DNA of 64,000 bases from Aliidiomarina sp. B3213 (lineage in GTDB: Bacteria > Pseudomonadota > Gammaproteobacteria > Enterobacterales > Alteromonadaceae), in assembly GCF_003290085.1 (NCBI RefSeq), contig NZ_QMKJ01000002.1, positions 310,001-374,000 of the forward strand, read 5' to 3'. Shown piece after piece: positions 18,243 to 28,771 of this stretch. The notes under the pieces were generated by a model. That model was not told where the DNA came from. It saw only the letters and a list, made by a program, of their open reading frames with translations, and did not search any database. The position numbers were made by a program, and so were the translations under genes. Position 1 is the stretch's first letter, and the number at the start of each line of letters is the position of its first letter.

Positions 18243-20828
18243 TTATGCAACGTTAATCGTTGGAATAATTGTGTCTTTAGCTTTCTTCTCTGCCGCTTGG
18301 AAGTCAGGCATTTGGTCGAAGTTAAGGTACTTATAGACTTCGCCAGACATAGCATTAAGGTTCTGAGCGAACTCCATATACTCTTCACGAGTTGGAATTT
18401 TACCTAAAATCGCACCTACTGCTGAAAGCTCTGCAGACGCTAGGTAAACATTCGCACCGTCACCTAAACGGTTCGGGAAGTTACGCGTAGACGTTGAAAG
18501 TACTGTAGCACCTGGGTTCACACGTGCTTGGTTACCCATACATAGTGAACAACCTGGCATTTCTGTACGAACACCATTGCGGCCATAAATGTTGTAGTAA
18601 CCTTCGTCCATCAACTGCGCTTCGTCCATCTTCGTTGGTGGCGCAATCCAAAGCTGAGTTTTCAACTTCTCAGTGTTTTGTTCGAGCAATTTACCAGCCG
18701 CACGGAAGTGACCGATGTTGGTCATACATGAACCGATAAACACTTCGTCTACTTTATCACCAGCTACGTCAGAAAGCGTTTTCGCGTCATCTGGATCGTT
18801 CGGGCAACAAACGATAGGTTCAATAACTTCGTTCAGGTCGATTTCGATAACCGCAGAGTACTCAGCGTCTTTGTCCGCTTTCATCATGTCTGGGTTTTCA
18901 ATCCACTCTTCCATCTTACGAGCACGACGCTCAAGAGTACGCGCATCGCCATAACCTTCAGCGATCATCCAACGTAACATGGTGATATTTGAACGCAGGT
19001 ATTCCGCAATTGATTCTTCAGAAAGGTTGATTGTACAACCTGCTGCAGAACGCTCAGCTGATGCGTCAGAAAGTTCAAAAGCCTGCTCAACAGTAAGTTG
19101 CTCAAGACCTTCGATTTCAAGAATACGGCCAGAGAAGATGTTTTTCTTACCACGTTTTTCAACAGTAAGAAGGCCTTCTTTAATTGCGTAAAGAGGGATT
19201 GCGTGTACTAGATCGCGCAACGTTACGCCAGGCTGCATTTCACCTTTAAAACGAACAAGTACTGACTCAGGCATATCAAGAGGCATAACACCTGTTGCCG
19301 CAGCAAACGCTACTAGGCCAGAACCCGCTGGGAATGAAATACCTAATGGAAAACGCGTATGCGAGTCACCACCAGTACCCACAGTGTCTGGTAACAACAT
19401 ACGGTTCAACCAGCTGTGAATAATACCGTCACCAGGACGAAGTGATACACCACCACGGTTCATGATGAAGTCTGGCAATGTATGTTGAGTTTCAATGTCT
19501 ACAGGCTTCGGATAAGCAGCTGTGTGACAGAAAGACTGCATTACTAGATCTGCGTTGAAACCAAGACATGCTAAATCTTTAAGTTCGTCACGCGTCATTG
19601 GGCCGGTAGTATCTTGTGAACCCACAGTTGTCATGCGTGGTTCGCAATATGTACCAGGGCGAACGCCTTCCATACCACAAGCTTTACCCACCATTTTCTG
19701 CGCTAGCGTGTAGCCTTTGCCAGAGTCGTTAGGTTGCTCAGGCGTGCGGAACATGTCGCTGTGACCTAAACCTAGAGACTCACGAGCTTTCGCAGTTAAG
19801 CCACGGCCAATGATTAGGTTAATACGACCACCAGCACGAACTTCGTCGATAATTACGTCAGAAGCGTATTGGTACTCAGCAATAACTTCGCCGTTCTTCT
19901 CAATTTTGCCTTCGTATGGATAAATGGTGATTACGTCACCCATCTCCATTTGATCTACGTCCGCTTCAAATACAAGCGTACCTGCGTCTTTCATGGTGTT
20001 GAAGAAGATTGGTGCAACTTTGCCACCAATACAAATACCGCCAGAGCGCTTGTTTGGCGTACCAGGCATGTCTTCACCCATGTACCAAAGTACAGAGTTT
20101 GTTGCAGACTTACGTGAAGAACCCGTACCCACAACGTCACCCACAAATGCAACTGGGTGGCCCTTTTTCTTCAATTCTTCAATTTGCTCTTCTGCGTTAG
20201 TGATACCTTCGCGAGGCATTTTGTACATTGCTTTCGCATGAAGAGGAATGTCTGGACGCGACCAAGCATCAGGTGCAGGAGACAAATCGTCAGTATTCGT
20301 TTCGCCAGGAACTTTAAATACTGTAGTTGTAATTGTTTCAGGCATTGCTGGACGGCTTGAGAACCACTCGGCTTCAGCCCAAGACTCAACAACAGCTTTA
20401 GCTACTGCGTTGCCGTTTTTCATACGTTCTTCAACGTCGTGGAACGCGTCAAACATAAGAATAGTATGCTTAAGCTCTTCACCTGCGAGCTCTGCAAGTT
20501 CAGCGTCGTCAAGAAGCTCTACTAGCGTTTCAATGTTGTAACCGCCGTGCATGTTGCCCAGTAGTTTTACCGCTAATTTCTTATCGATAATTGGTGAAGA
20601 TACTTCACCTTTAGTGATAGCTGCTAGGAAGCCTGCTTTTACGTATGCGGCTTCGTCCACACCAGGAGGTACGCGTTCGCTTAGCAGTTCAAGTAAAAAC
20701 TCTTCTTCACCTGCAGGTGGATTTTTCAAAAGCTCGACTAAATCAGAAACCTGTTCTGGATTCAGGGGCTTTGCTGGAATTCCTTCAGCGGCACGCTCGG
20801 CCACATGTGCGCGATATTGTTCTAACAC
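18243..20828 (-). CDS. acnB: Aconitate hydratase B
   Basis: The 861-residue bifunctional aconitase/2-methylisocitrate dehydratase of the TCA cycle has the AcnB domain order. An N-terminal HEAT-like helical domain (about 1-160) comes first, then the swivel domain (about 165-380) and the catalytic domains. Fe-S cluster ligands are visible in [11 protein letters not shown] and [13 protein letters not shown]. The length and N-terminus ([20 protein letters not shown]) are typical. It stands alone with its own terminator and a 174-base upstream gap. AcnB is the main TCA aconitase in most gammaproteobacteria. Confidence 0.98.
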   Translation of the reverse strand: MLEQYRAHVAERAAEGIPAKPLNPEQVSDLVELLKNPPAGEEEFLLELLSERVPPGVDEAAYVKAGFLAAITKGEVSSPIIDKKLAVKLLGNMHGGYNIETLVELLDDAELAELAGEELKHTILMFDAFHDVEERMKNGNAVAKAVVESWAEAEWFSSRPAMPETITTTVFKVPGETNTDDLSPAPDAWSRPDIPLHAKAMYKMPREGITNAEEQIEELKKKGHPVAFVGDVVGTGSSRKSATNSVLWYMGEDMPGTPNKRSGGICIGGKVAPIFFNTMKDAGTLVFEADVDQMEMGDVITIYPYEGKIEKNGEVIAEYQYASDVIIDEVRAGGRINLIIGRGLTAKARESLGLGHSDMFRTPEQPNDSGKGYTLAQKMVGKACGMEGVRPGTYCEPRMTTVGSQDTTGPMTRDELKDLACLGFNADLVMQSFCHTAAYPKPVDIETQHTLPDFIMNRGGVSLRPGDGIIHSWLNRMLLPDTVGTGGDSHTRFPLGISFPAGSGLVAFAAATGVMPLDMPESVLVRFKGEMQPGVTLRDLVHAIPLYAIKEGLLTVEKRGKKNIFSGRILEIEGLEQLTVEQAFELSDASAERSAAGCTINLSEESIAEYLRSNITMLRWMIAEGYGDARTLERRARKMEEWIENPDMMKADKDAEYSAVIEIDLNEVIEPIVCCPNDPDDAKTLSDVAGDKVDEVFIGSCMTNIGHFRAAGKLLEQNTEKLKTQLWIAPPTKMDEAQLMDEGYYNIYGRNGVRTEMPGCSLCMGNQARVNPGATVLSTSTRNFPNRLGDGANVYLASAELSAVGAILGKIPTREEYMEFAQNLNAMSGEVYKYLNFDQMPDFQAAEKKAKDTIIPTINVA

Positions 20829-21002
20829 AAATGATTCCTCTTAATTGAAAGCCTATCCGCCAAACCATTCTCTCAACCGAGAGAAAGCATAAACGTATAC
20901 GCATTGAATAAACGCGCGAATTATACGGGAATTTCGTTCAGATTTGAATAAATCCAGAGAATAAAGGGGCTATACCACCCATTCACTTCGTTTATACCAC
21001 TT

Positions 21003-21485
21003 TTAAGGCGTATAAAGCTCGTGGACAGCAGCCATAATGGCTTCTTTTGAATACGGCGCTGCTAAACGGTGTTCATCGGCAACAGCAACCAAAGGTAAAT
21101 CAAACTTTTGACAAAAGCGCTCGCTGGCCTCGAATGGTACTACCGAGTCTTGGGTACCATGAATGACCTTGCAGTTGTTTGGGCTTGGCATTCTCGCAAT
21201 TAAGTTGGCGTCTTCTGTGTGCAATGCAGGTGCCAGCAACACCAGATTCTCGATCCGCTCTGGGTAATGCGAATACAAACGAGCGGCAACCAAACCGCCA
21301 AAAGAAGAGCCGACAATAGTCATACCCGACATCCCTCGAGTTTGTTCTTCTGCAACCAGCAAGCGTTGATTAAGGTCCATGTTCTGAAAGTCTGGTGAAA
21401 CCAGTTCAGGAAACTCCGACGAGATCATTTGGAATTTACTGCCATGAGGGCCGCTTTCTAGCCCGTGGAAGAAAAATAAACTCAT
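21003..21485 (-). CDS. Small alpha/beta hydrolase, YqiA/YcfP-like
   Basis: The 160-residue cytoplasmic hydrolase begins MSLFFFHGLESGPHGSKF, an oxyanion-type HG loop, and has the nucleophile elbow GSSFGG. The acid is in HGTQDSVVPFE and the His in DEHRL. Short hydrolases of this type (YqiA, YcfP) have esterase activity on model substrates, with unknown physiological roles. Its ATG overlaps the stop of the CPA2 antiporter gene by 4 bases (ATGA), so the two are translated together. A functional link between them is not established. Confidence 0.78.
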   Translation of the reverse strand: MSLFFFHGLESGPHGSKFQMISSEFPELVSPDFQNMDLNQRLLVAEEQTRGMSGMTIVGSSFGGLVAARLYSHYPERIENLVLLAPALHTEDANLIARMPSPNNCKVIHGTQDSVVPFEASERFCQKFDLPLVAVADEHRLAAPYSKEAIMAAVHELYTP

Positions 21486-23029
21486 GTTTTCACCGCAAAA
21501 GTTTGTTTAACGTGCTCCGCAATACCCACACCGGCTTCAGCCATTGTTAAATATGCATGGTTAGCGCCAGCAGCCAAAATTTTATCGGCTCCATCCTCGT
21601 GCAGGCTGTGTGCAATGATTTGCCCTGTAAAACCTTGTTTTCTAAGTTTTTGTGCTGCTATAACGTTGGCGTCTACTTCACTTAAGCACAATATAACGGC
21701 CTTCACGCAATTCAGTTTTAAACTTTGCCAGAACACACCGTCTTCGGCGTCGGCATAATGAATGTCGATGCCGTTTTGTTTATGCGCTTCTACCTTCACG
21801 GGGTCAGAGTCAATAGCCACCACATTCTCGGTCGCCGCAAGGTATTTATACGCAGCAGTGCCACTTCTCCCCATACCCATTACAAGAAACTCAGCGTCAC
21901 CTAGCTCCACCGGTTGCTCGTCTGGGTGCCTGATATTTCGTTCGAACTTCATTAAACGGTTACAAATACGGTCGTAAAGCGGATGTGCCACAGCATTAAG
22001 CGGCGCCGACACCACAAACGACAATGCGACCAGCAGCGCCAATGGCACTAGGTATTGAGGCATGACCACGCTTGCTACAATAAGACCGAACTCAGAATAG
22101 TTTCCTAAACTTAAACCCGCCAAGTATGACGAGCGAGCCCGTAGCTTAAATGCGATGAGAAGAAAGAAGAACAATACAATTTTAAACGGCAACAAGGCTA
22201 ACATCACGCCAGCGAATAGCCAGTCTTGAGCTTGTGGAAGTCCCTCTAAGCCAATACTGAGAAAGAAGCCGACGAGAAAGAATTCTTTAATGCTCCAAAG
22301 TGCTTTCGACAACTCACCAGCACGACCATGTTTAGACAGTAAAGCCCCAAACGCCAATGCCCCTAGCTCGGAACTTAATCCTACCAACTCAAAACCATAG
22401 CCCCCTACTACCAGCGCCAGCAATAATCCAAAGAGAATCAGTAAGTCGTCGTGCCCAGCTTTGTCCATTAACCAATACATGACTGGGCGAATTAAAGGCA
22501 ACGCAAACACTAACAGGGCCCATAGCGATGGAGCCTCTCCGTTCGCTACGGTCATCACGAGCAAAGCGATAAGGTCTTGAACGATAAGAATACCGATGGC
22601 AACACGGCCATGAAATGCGCCTAGCTCTCGTTTACCTTCTAATACCTTTGCTGCCAGTACTGTACTGGAGAAGCCTAAGGCTATCGCCACCAGTAAAGCT
22701 TCAATAAGAGGCATTGAAAAAATAACGGCACAGGCCACGACCATTACGCCGACCGTGATCACGAAATGCGCAACGCCAACACCTAACACTTCTGGCTTTG
22801 CTAGGCTACGAACATTCAGTTTTAAGCCAACCGTAAAAAGAAGTAGCAAAACACCTAAATGCGCAACATGCTCGATAACGCCATCGCTATATTCGGGAAC
22901 AGGTAGGTAGCTTGAAGCGCCTGCAATAACAAAACCTGCGGCTAGGTAACCCACAAGTGACGGCAAGCCTACGAATCGAGCTAACAAGCCCACGATAAAA
23001 GCAAAACCTATCCATACAGCTTCAAGCAT
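21482..23029 (-). CDS. CPA2-family cation:proton antiporter with TrkA-N domain (KefB/YbaL-like)
   Basis: The 515-residue inner-membrane protein has about 12 hydrophobic segments (1-375) with CPA2 features such as LLLFTVGLKLNVRSL and the conserved ALGFSSTVLAAKVL segment. A cytoplasmic TrkA-N/RCK NAD-binding domain follows (about 385-505), with the Rossmann start FLVMGMGRSGTAAYKYL and a binding Asp in VVAIDSDP. Such proteins exchange K+ or Na+ for H+ under nucleotide or thiol control. Which cation is carried is not visible. It is coupled by a 4-base overlap to the small hydrolase downstream. Confidence 0.88.
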   Translation of the reverse strand: MLEAVWIGFAFIVGLLARFVGLPSLVGYLAAGFVIAGASSYLPVPEYSDGVIEHVAHLGVLLLLFTVGLKLNVRSLAKPEVLGVGVAHFVITVGVMVVACAVIFSMPLIEALLVAIALGFSSTVLAAKVLEGKRELGAFHGRVAIGILIVQDLIALLVMTVANGEAPSLWALLVFALPLIRPVMYWLMDKAGHDDLLILFGLLLALVVGGYGFELVGLSSELGALAFGALLSKHGRAGELSKALWSIKEFFLVGFFLSIGLEGLPQAQDWLFAGVMLALLPFKIVLFFFLLIAFKLRARSSYLAGLSLGNYSEFGLIVASVVMPQYLVPLALLVALSFVVSAPLNAVAHPLYDRICNRLMKFERNIRHPDEQPVELGDAEFLVMGMGRSGTAAYKYLAATENVVAIDSDPVKVEAHKQNGIDIHYADAEDGVFWQSLKLNCVKAVILCLSEVDANVIAAQKLRKQGFTGQIIAHSLHEDGADKILAAGANHAYLTMAEAGVGIAEHVKQTFAVKT

Positions 23030-23119
23030 TGAATGTTCCTTTCTGTTGTCGCCCTACGTTCATTATGCGTTTTTCTCAGCGTACAAGCCAAGAGCTGAAC
23101 GTATTAAATCATAGAAAGA

Positions 23120-23497
23120 TTACAAGCTTTCGATTTGCTGATAAAGGTTCATTGCGCGTTGTAGGTGAGTGTACCCATTTACAGCGGCGCTAAGTTGCGA
23201 CCAATTCGGCGCTCTGGAGGATGACAGAACCGAGGGTTGAGGAGAACGAGAGGTTGTGGAGGCGACATTTCCTTGACGCTGAACTTCCTGAACATTCTTT
23301 TGTTGTAGCGTTTCTTGTTGAGCCGCTGATTTTTGACGGCTCAATTCCGCTATCATCCGTGTTTCTTTGTCGACGCTGAACTGTTCCGCATTTTTTTCTG
23401 GAGCATCCTTTTGTTCACGACCATTAGCCTGAGCAGACACAGCTTGTTGAGTGGGTCTTGCTAGAGGAATTGGCGAGTTAAGTTGAACATTTTCCAC
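23120..23497 (-). CDS. Hypothetical Gln/Ser-rich protein
   Basis: This 125-residue protein is not recognised. It has no signal peptide or membrane helix. The N-terminal two-thirds is low-complexity and rich in Gln, Ala, Ser and Lys (for example QKSAAQQETLQQKNVQEVQRQ) and probably disordered or coiled. The C-terminal 35 residues look like an ordered helix (NWSQLSAAVNGYTHLQRAMNLYQQIESL), which may be the conserved part. The ATG follows a GTGGAAA sequence that can serve as a ribosome site. It is flanked by an antiporter and a LysR gene on the same strand with gaps of about 85-90 bases. It is likely real because no other frame is coding here. Confidence 0.5.
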   Translation of the reverse strand: MENVQLNSPIPLARPTQQAVSAQANGREQKDAPEKNAEQFSVDKETRMIAELSRQKSAAQQETLQQKNVQEVQRQGNVASTTSRSPQPSVLSSSRAPNWSQLSAAVNGYTHLQRAMNLYQQIESL

Positions 23498-23580
23498 AGG
23501 GCAAACAGTCCTTTTACTTCATACAAAAAAACGTCGTTGTTGTACGAAGTAGCAAACGTCATGCCAAAACAAAGCAGCGA

Positions 23581-24489
23581 TTAAAAATACTCTTCCGTTA
23601 AAAACCGCTCTCGGTCTATAAAGTGTTGCCAGAACAGCTGACCTGCTGGCCCTAACTGCTTTGAGGCAAGCCGAAGCAAATGAAACTCTAATTGAACGTG
23701 GTCAAGAAACCCGGGTATGTGAATCTCTACAAGTTGCCCTTTGGCAATTTCACCGGCAATCATTTGCCGAGGGGCAATTCCCCACCCCATGCCCGAATTT
23801 AGAAACTCTACCAAGGTGCGAACATCGTTAACTCGAATTTGAGAACGCCCCGGTAGTTTATAAATTTGCTCTGGATTAATACCCAAATTCATTTCCTGGG
23901 GCAAAATATATGCATGCTCAGCCAAGTCTTCTCTTTTCTTCGGCATACCAAATTGCTTGACCAAATAAGACGACATCACCGCAACAAGGTTAAACTGCCC
24001 AATACGAATGCTTTCAAAGTCTGCCACTTGATGAAACGTGGGGATCCATGGGCAAACAGCAAAGTCTTCTAGACCTTCAGCCACTTGTTTTAAAGAATTT
24101 AATTGAGAGTAACCACTTACTCTTAATTCAGTTGCTGGGAACTGCTCTTGAATTTTCATGACCGCTTCTTTGACCACTAAACCACTCATGCCGGCATCTA
24201 GAGCAATACGTAATTGTGGTTCTCCCTCATCCCTTAATTGCACAACGACCGATTCAAGTCGCTCTTGCTGCCTCAAGAGTTCTCGCGCATGACGCATAAA
24301 GAGCTTTCCACGTTCCGTCAGATGTAGTCTATATTGACTACGGTCGAGTACTTGAAAACCTAGCTCATCCTCAAGTTTCTTCAGCGTCATACTGAGCGCG
24401 GGGGAAGTTCTATGCAGCTGCTGCGCTGCAGACTGCAAACTACCGGTATCGATAACCGTTTGTAAGACTTTAAGCGACCAATTATTCAT
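23581..24489 (-). CDS. LysR-family transcriptional regulator
   Basis: The 302-residue regulator has the N-terminal winged helix (about 1-60). Its recognition part is TGSLQSAAQQLHRTSPALSMTLKKLEDELG, followed by a linker helix and a periplasmic-binding-protein-like effector domain. It is transcribed divergently from the RND pump genes, with a 113-base shared control region. The usual inference is that it regulates the pump. Its effector is unknown. Confidence 0.9.
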   Translation of the reverse strand: MNNWSLKVLQTVIDTGSLQSAAQQLHRTSPALSMTLKKLEDELGFQVLDRSQYRLHLTERGKLFMRHARELLRQQERLESVVVQLRDEGEPQLRIALDAGMSGLVVKEAVMKIQEQFPATELRVSGYSQLNSLKQVAEGLEDFAVCPWIPTFHQVADFESIRIGQFNLVAVMSSYLVKQFGMPKKREDLAEHAYILPQEMNLGINPEQIYKLPGRSQIRVNDVRTLVEFLNSGMGWGIAPRQMIAGEIAKGQLVEIHIPGFLDHVQLEFHLLRLASKQLGPAGQLFWQHFIDRERFLTEEYF

Positions 24490-24602
24490 TAAGAATTACT
24501 TAACATCTTTAAAAGAAACATTAAATATAACTTTACTTCATTCATGCATACAATAGCTTACTCAACCACAGTGTCGAATTTTTTAATTTGGGAACTTTAA
24601 CG

Positions 24603-25703
24603 ATGAATAAACTCATATTATTTCCTGCGCTATTGCTAACTCTAGTATTGGCTGGGTGCAGTGAACAGAGCGAGTCAACTACCGCAGCACAACCGCGCCC
24701 AGTAAAGCTAGCTACGGCAGAGTCAGGTGCTCCCGAACGTATTCGTCGTTTTCCTGGCGTGGTAGAAGCTACTCGCTCCGCTCAACTCACCTTTCGAGTA
24801 GCTGGGCAAATAACTACGCTCGATTTGCTACCCGGTCAACGGGTTGAGCAAGGTGCACTCATTGCGGCTTTAGACGACACGGACTATAGATTGGCGTTAC
24901 AACAAGCTCAGGCACGCGCAAGTTTGGCAGAAACTCAGTTCGCACGTATGCAGAGGCTAAGAGACCAAAACCTTGCGTCGCAAGCAGAATTCGACCAAGC
25001 ACAAGCTGAGCGAGACATGGCTAACGCTCAGCTAGAAACAGCGCAAGCCAACTTAAGCTATACAGAAATTCATGCCCCTTTCACAGGCGTAATTTCATTA
25101 CTTCATGTTGAGCCCTACGAGAACATCGCCCCTCAAGTTCCTGTAGTGACTTTACAGTCAGACGAAACTGTAGATGTTGCGATACAAGTGCCAGAAAGGC
25201 TATTCGCTCGTGTGAGAAAAGAAGAACAAGAGTCGCATGAGTACCAACCGGTTATTCAGTTCGACAGTTTCCCGGACCAAACTTATTCAGGCGTACTCAG
25301 AGAGTGGGATCGCATTCCAGACCCTGCGACCAATACTTACCGCGTCGTTTTCTCATTGCAAAAGCCTGAGAACTTCAACGTTCTGCCCGGCATGACAGCC
25401 ACCGTTTCTATTGATAGCCAGCGTGTACTTCAGGGCACCGCAGAGTCTGTGAGCATCCCGGTCGGTGCTGTTTTTAGTCGTGACGCTAGCAACCAAGACC
25501 AACATTTTGTTTGGGTTTTCGAACCTACTTCAGAAGACCTGGGCGTTATTCGTCTGCAAGCGGTAGAGTTAGGCTTTAGTACTTCAGAATCGGTCAATGT
25601 TGTTTCTGGATTAACGGCTGGGCAAGAAGTAATTACAGCGGGCGTTCACCAGCTTTCTGAAGGCACAGAAGTTCGTCGCTGGACACGTGAGCGAGGTTTA
25701 TAA
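24603..25703 (+). CDS. RND efflux pump periplasmic adaptor lipoprotein
   Basis: The 366-residue membrane-fusion protein begins MNKLILFPALLLTLVLAGC, a lipoprotein signal with the acylated Cys near residue 19. The lipoyl/hairpin/beta-barrel order is clear: QLTFRVAGQITTLDLLPGQRVEQGALIAALDD, then a coiled-coil hairpin (about 95-150), then IHAPFTGVISLLHVEPYENIAP and a C-terminal membrane-proximal domain. An upstream in-frame TTG at 24588 is less likely. The ATG at 24603 has a GGGA site 9 bases upstream. It ends 2 bases before the permease gene. It would bridge the permease to a TolC-type channel, which is not encoded nearby. Confidence 0.92.
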   Translation: MNKLILFPALLLTLVLAGCSEQSESTTAAQPRPVKLATAESGAPERIRRFPGVVEATRSAQLTFRVAGQITTLDLLPGQRVEQGALIAALDDTDYRLALQQAQARASLAETQFARMQRLRDQNLASQAEFDQAQAERDMANAQLETAQANLSYTEIHAPFTGVISLLHVEPYENIAPQVPVVTLQSDETVDVAIQVPERLFARVRKEEQESHEYQPVIQFDSFPDQTYSGVLREWDRIPDPATNTYRVVFSLQKPENFNVLPGMTATVSIDSQRVLQGTAESVSIPVGAVFSRDASNQDQHFVWVFEPTSEDLGVIRLQAVELGFSTSESVNVVSGLTAGQEVITAGVHQLSEGTEVRRWTRERGL

Positions 25704-25705
25704 GA

Positions 25706-28700
25706 ATGGATATTGCTCGTTATAGTATCGAACGCTCCACCAGCAGCTGGCTCTTTCTATTTATTTTACTATTTGGCGGCATCGTTGCACTTAACCAGCT
25801 AGGTCGGTTAGAAGACCCGGAGTTCACCATTAAGCAAGCTATGGTTGTTACGCCTTATCCTGGAGCTTCAGCTACACAGGTTGAAGAGGAAGTAACGGTT
25901 CGCTTAGAAAACGCATTGCAACAACTACCCTACATTCGACATATTACCTCAACCTCTATGCCGGGCATGTCGCAAATTCAAGTGGAAATGAAAGACATTT
26001 ACCGAGCTGATGATCTAGCCCAAATATGGGATGAGTTACGCAGGAAAATGCATGATGTATCGCCCAACTTACCTCCTGGCGCAGGCCCTATTCAGGTGAA
26101 TGACGATTTCGCCGACGTTTACGGAGTTATGGTGGCGTTGCATGGCGAAGGGTACACGCTACCCGCGCTTTACGACCACGCTAAGTTTCTACGTCGAGAG
26201 CTGTCACTGGTTCCTGGTGTTGCGAAAGTCATTATCGACGGAGTGCAACAAGAGCAAGTTAGTGTCGAAGTTTCACGTGCACGACTTGCCAATTTAGGTA
26301 TTCCGCCGCAACAAATTTATGAACTTCTAAGAACCCAGAATACAGTTTCTAATGCAGGTCGAGTTCAACTGGGTGACGACGCTGTTCGCTTTTACACCAC
26401 AGGAGAGTTCAGTGATGTAGAGGCTCTAGAGTCGCTCATTATCAGTAATCCGGGGCAAGAAGCTCAACTTTACCTCGGCGATGTCGCTAATATCCATCGG
26501 GAAGTTCAGCCCGTTCCCCGTCATTTAGTACGCATTAACGGCAAACCTGCGCTTTGGCTAGGTGTTTCCTTTACCACGGAAGTTAACGTAGTGGAGGTTG
26601 GTGAACGCTTACAAAGCAGGCTCGACGAGCTTGTTGAGGCTACTCCCGTAGGTATGGAAATGACATCCATATACAATCAACCTCAGGAAGTGAATAATTC
26701 AGTGAGTGGCTTCCTTTGGAACTTATTACAAGCGGTGGTTATTGTCGTCCTTTCACTCTTCTTAACCATGGGCAAGCGTAGTGGTTTCCTTATTGGCTTT
26801 GTGCTCTTTCTCACTGTTATGGGCACGTTCATTTTCATGGACATCTTCCATATCCAACTGCATAGAGTGTCCCTTGGGGCTCTCATCATTGCCCTAGGTA
26901 TGCTCGTAGACAATGCCATTGTAGTCACTGAAGGTATGTTGGTTGGTGTGCAGAGAGGGAAGTCTAGGTTACAAGCTGCACAAGAGGTCCTCAAGCAAAA
27001 CCAATGGCCATTACTAGGTGCAACTCTCATCGCTATTATTGCATTCGCACCTATTGGCTTGTCTTCAGACGCTACAGGCGAGTTCGCCGGTTCTTTGTTT
27101 TGGGTGCTTCTCATTTCATTAGGTCTTAGCTGGGTTACTGCGCTTACTTTGATTCCATTTCTAGGAAATAAGCTGTTCGCAAAAGGCGTGCAAGTGCAGG
27201 AAAGCGACAACGCGTTGTACGACAAACCGGTATTTAAAGCCTATCAAAAACTCCTTAGTGCAGCCTTGAAGTGGCGTGTAGTTACCATGGCCGCCATGAC
27301 GGCGTTACTCGTATTGTCGGTTTATGGTTTTGGTCAGGTGAAACAAAGCTTCTTCCCGAGTTCGAACACTCCGATATTCTTTGCCAGTGTTTGGTATCCA
27401 CAAGGTACAGATATTAGAGCCACCGCAAACGACCTAAGTCGCGCAGAGAATTATTTACTCGACATTCCAGAGGTTGTTTCAGTTGCTACAACCATTGGCC
27501 GCGGTGCTCCTCGCTTTACCTTGCCATACTTGGTCGAAAAGTCTCACGAGAACTATGGCCAGCTAATCATTGAAGTAAACGACAAAAACAACTTACCTAA
27601 CGTGATTGCGCAAACGAGAGACTATTTGGCGACTCACCATCCGCAGGTTCGCGCACGCCTAAACCAAATGGAAATAGGTCCGCCCGTAAAGGCTGCTATC
27701 GAAGTACGGTTCTCGGGTCCAGAACCTCAAGTTCTGCGCGAACTCGCACAGCAGGCGGAAAATATTTTGCAACAAGATACGAGCATAGCCACACTATGGC
27801 ACAATTGGCTAGAGCCCAGTAAAGTTCTTCGTCCTCAATTCAACGAAACGCATGCCAGACGCGTAGGCGTGACAAAAGAAGATGTGGACGACCTACTGCT
27901 GGCGAACTTCCATGGCCGACGTGTGGGTGTTTATCGTGACGGCACCGACTTATTGCCAATTGTTGTTCGTGCGCCTGAGGAAGAACGCCTGTTCATCGAA
28001 CAATGGCAAGACATCTTGGTACACAGCCCTACGCTAAATCGCTACATTCCACTAACACAGGTTGTCGATGACATCCCACTGCAATGGGAAGAATCGCTTA
28101 TTCAGCGCCGAGATCGCAAACGCACCCTCACCGTTATGGCCGACCCTGATCCGCTCTCTGAAGAAACGCCAGCGGTAATTCAAGCGCGTGTTCGAGATGC
28201 CATAGAAGCAATAAATCTTCCTAACGGCTATAAAATGGAGTGGGGTGGAGAGCATGAAGCGTCAACCAACGCCAAAGCTGCCTTGTTTTCCTCACTACCA
28301 CTCGGTTATTTGGCCATGTTTGTCATCACCGTTCTGTTATTTAGCTCTGCGCGGAAAGCCTTAGTCATTTGGACCACCGTGCCGTTATCCATTATTGGTG
28401 TAACAGCCGGGTTACTGCTCACACAACAAGCATTTAGCTTTATGGCGCTGCTTGGTATGTTGAGCCTGACAGGGATGCTAATTAAAAACGGTATTGTGTT
28501 ACTGGAACAGGTCAAAGCGGAAGAGGACGAGGGCAAACAAGGGTATCAGGCTTTAATCGATGCCTCGGTGAAAAGAGTGCGACCAGTTAGCATGGCAGCG
28601 GTCACCACTATACTAGGCATGATTCCGTTACTGTTCGATGCTTTCTTTGCCAGTATGGCTGTAGCCATCATGTTTGGACTTGGTTTTGCGACAATTCTGA

Positions 28701-28771
28701 CACTTATTGTAGTGCCCGTTATGTATAGCTTCATGCTCAGAATTGGCCACGCAACAAAAGCTACGGATTAA
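25706..28771 (+). CDS. RND efflux permease (HAE1/AcrB-like)
   Basis: The 1021-residue inner-membrane H+ antiporter has the AcrB-like architecture: one N-terminal helix, a large porter loop (about 30-330), helices 2-6, a second porter loop, and helices 8-12. The TM4 proton-relay Asp pair is represented by GALIIALGMLVDNAIVVTEGM. The N-terminus (MDIARYSIERSTSSWLF) and sequence style fit exporters of the subgroup that often lack a linked outer-membrane gene. Likely substrates are drugs, detergents or organic compounds, but none can be named. Its stop overlaps the convergent lipoprotein gene by 11 bases. Confidence 0.93.
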   Translation: MDIARYSIERSTSSWLFLFILLFGGIVALNQLGRLEDPEFTIKQAMVVTPYPGASATQVEEEVTVRLENALQQLPYIRHITSTSMPGMSQIQVEMKDIYRADDLAQIWDELRRKMHDVSPNLPPGAGPIQVNDDFADVYGVMVALHGEGYTLPALYDHAKFLRRELSLVPGVAKVIIDGVQQEQVSVEVSRARLANLGIPPQQIYELLRTQNTVSNAGRVQLGDDAVRFYTTGEFSDVEALESLIISNPGQEAQLYLGDVANIHREVQPVPRHLVRINGKPALWLGVSFTTEVNVVEVGERLQSRLDELVEATPVGMEMTSIYNQPQEVNNSVSGFLWNLLQAVVIVVLSLFLTMGKRSGFLIGFVLFLTVMGTFIFMDIFHIQLHRVSLGALIIALGMLVDNAIVVTEGMLVGVQRGKSRLQAAQEVLKQNQWPLLGATLIAIIAFAPIGLSSDATGEFAGSLFWVLLISLGLSWVTALTLIPFLGNKLFAKGVQVQESDNALYDKPVFKAYQKLLSAALKWRVVTMAAMTALLVLSVYGFGQVKQSFFPSSNTPIFFASVWYPQGTDIRATANDLSRAENYLLDIPEVVSVATTIGRGAPRFTLPYLVEKSHENYGQLIIEVNDKNNLPNVIAQTRDYLATHHPQVRARLNQMEIGPPVKAAIEVRFSGPEPQVLRELAQQAENILQQDTSIATLWHNWLEPSKVLRPQFNETHARRVGVTKEDVDDLLLANFHGRRVGVYRDGTDLLPIVVRAPEEERLFIEQWQDILVHSPTLNRYIPLTQVVDDIPLQWEESLIQRRDRKRTLTVMADPDPLSEETPAVIQARVRDAIEAINLPNGYKMEWGGEHEASTNAKAALFSSLPLGYLAMFVITVLLFSSARKALVIWTTVPLSIIGVTAGLLLTQQAFSFMALLGMLSLTGMLIKNGIVLLEQVKAEEDEGKQGYQALIDASVKRVRPVSMAAVTTILGMIPLLFDAFFASMAVAIMFGLGFATILTLIVVPVMYSFMLRIGHATKATD

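Noticed and set aside
21797-21806. GGGGTCAGAG inside the CPA2 antiporter gene, resembling the REP arm at 7795
   Set aside because: Only 10 bases match, there is no inverted partner, and it lies in coding sequence, so it is a chance match.
26683-27225. A 180-codon minus-strand frame inside the RND permease gene
   Set aside because: It is a shadow of a strongly conserved transporter; the product is compositionally odd and has no ribosome site.
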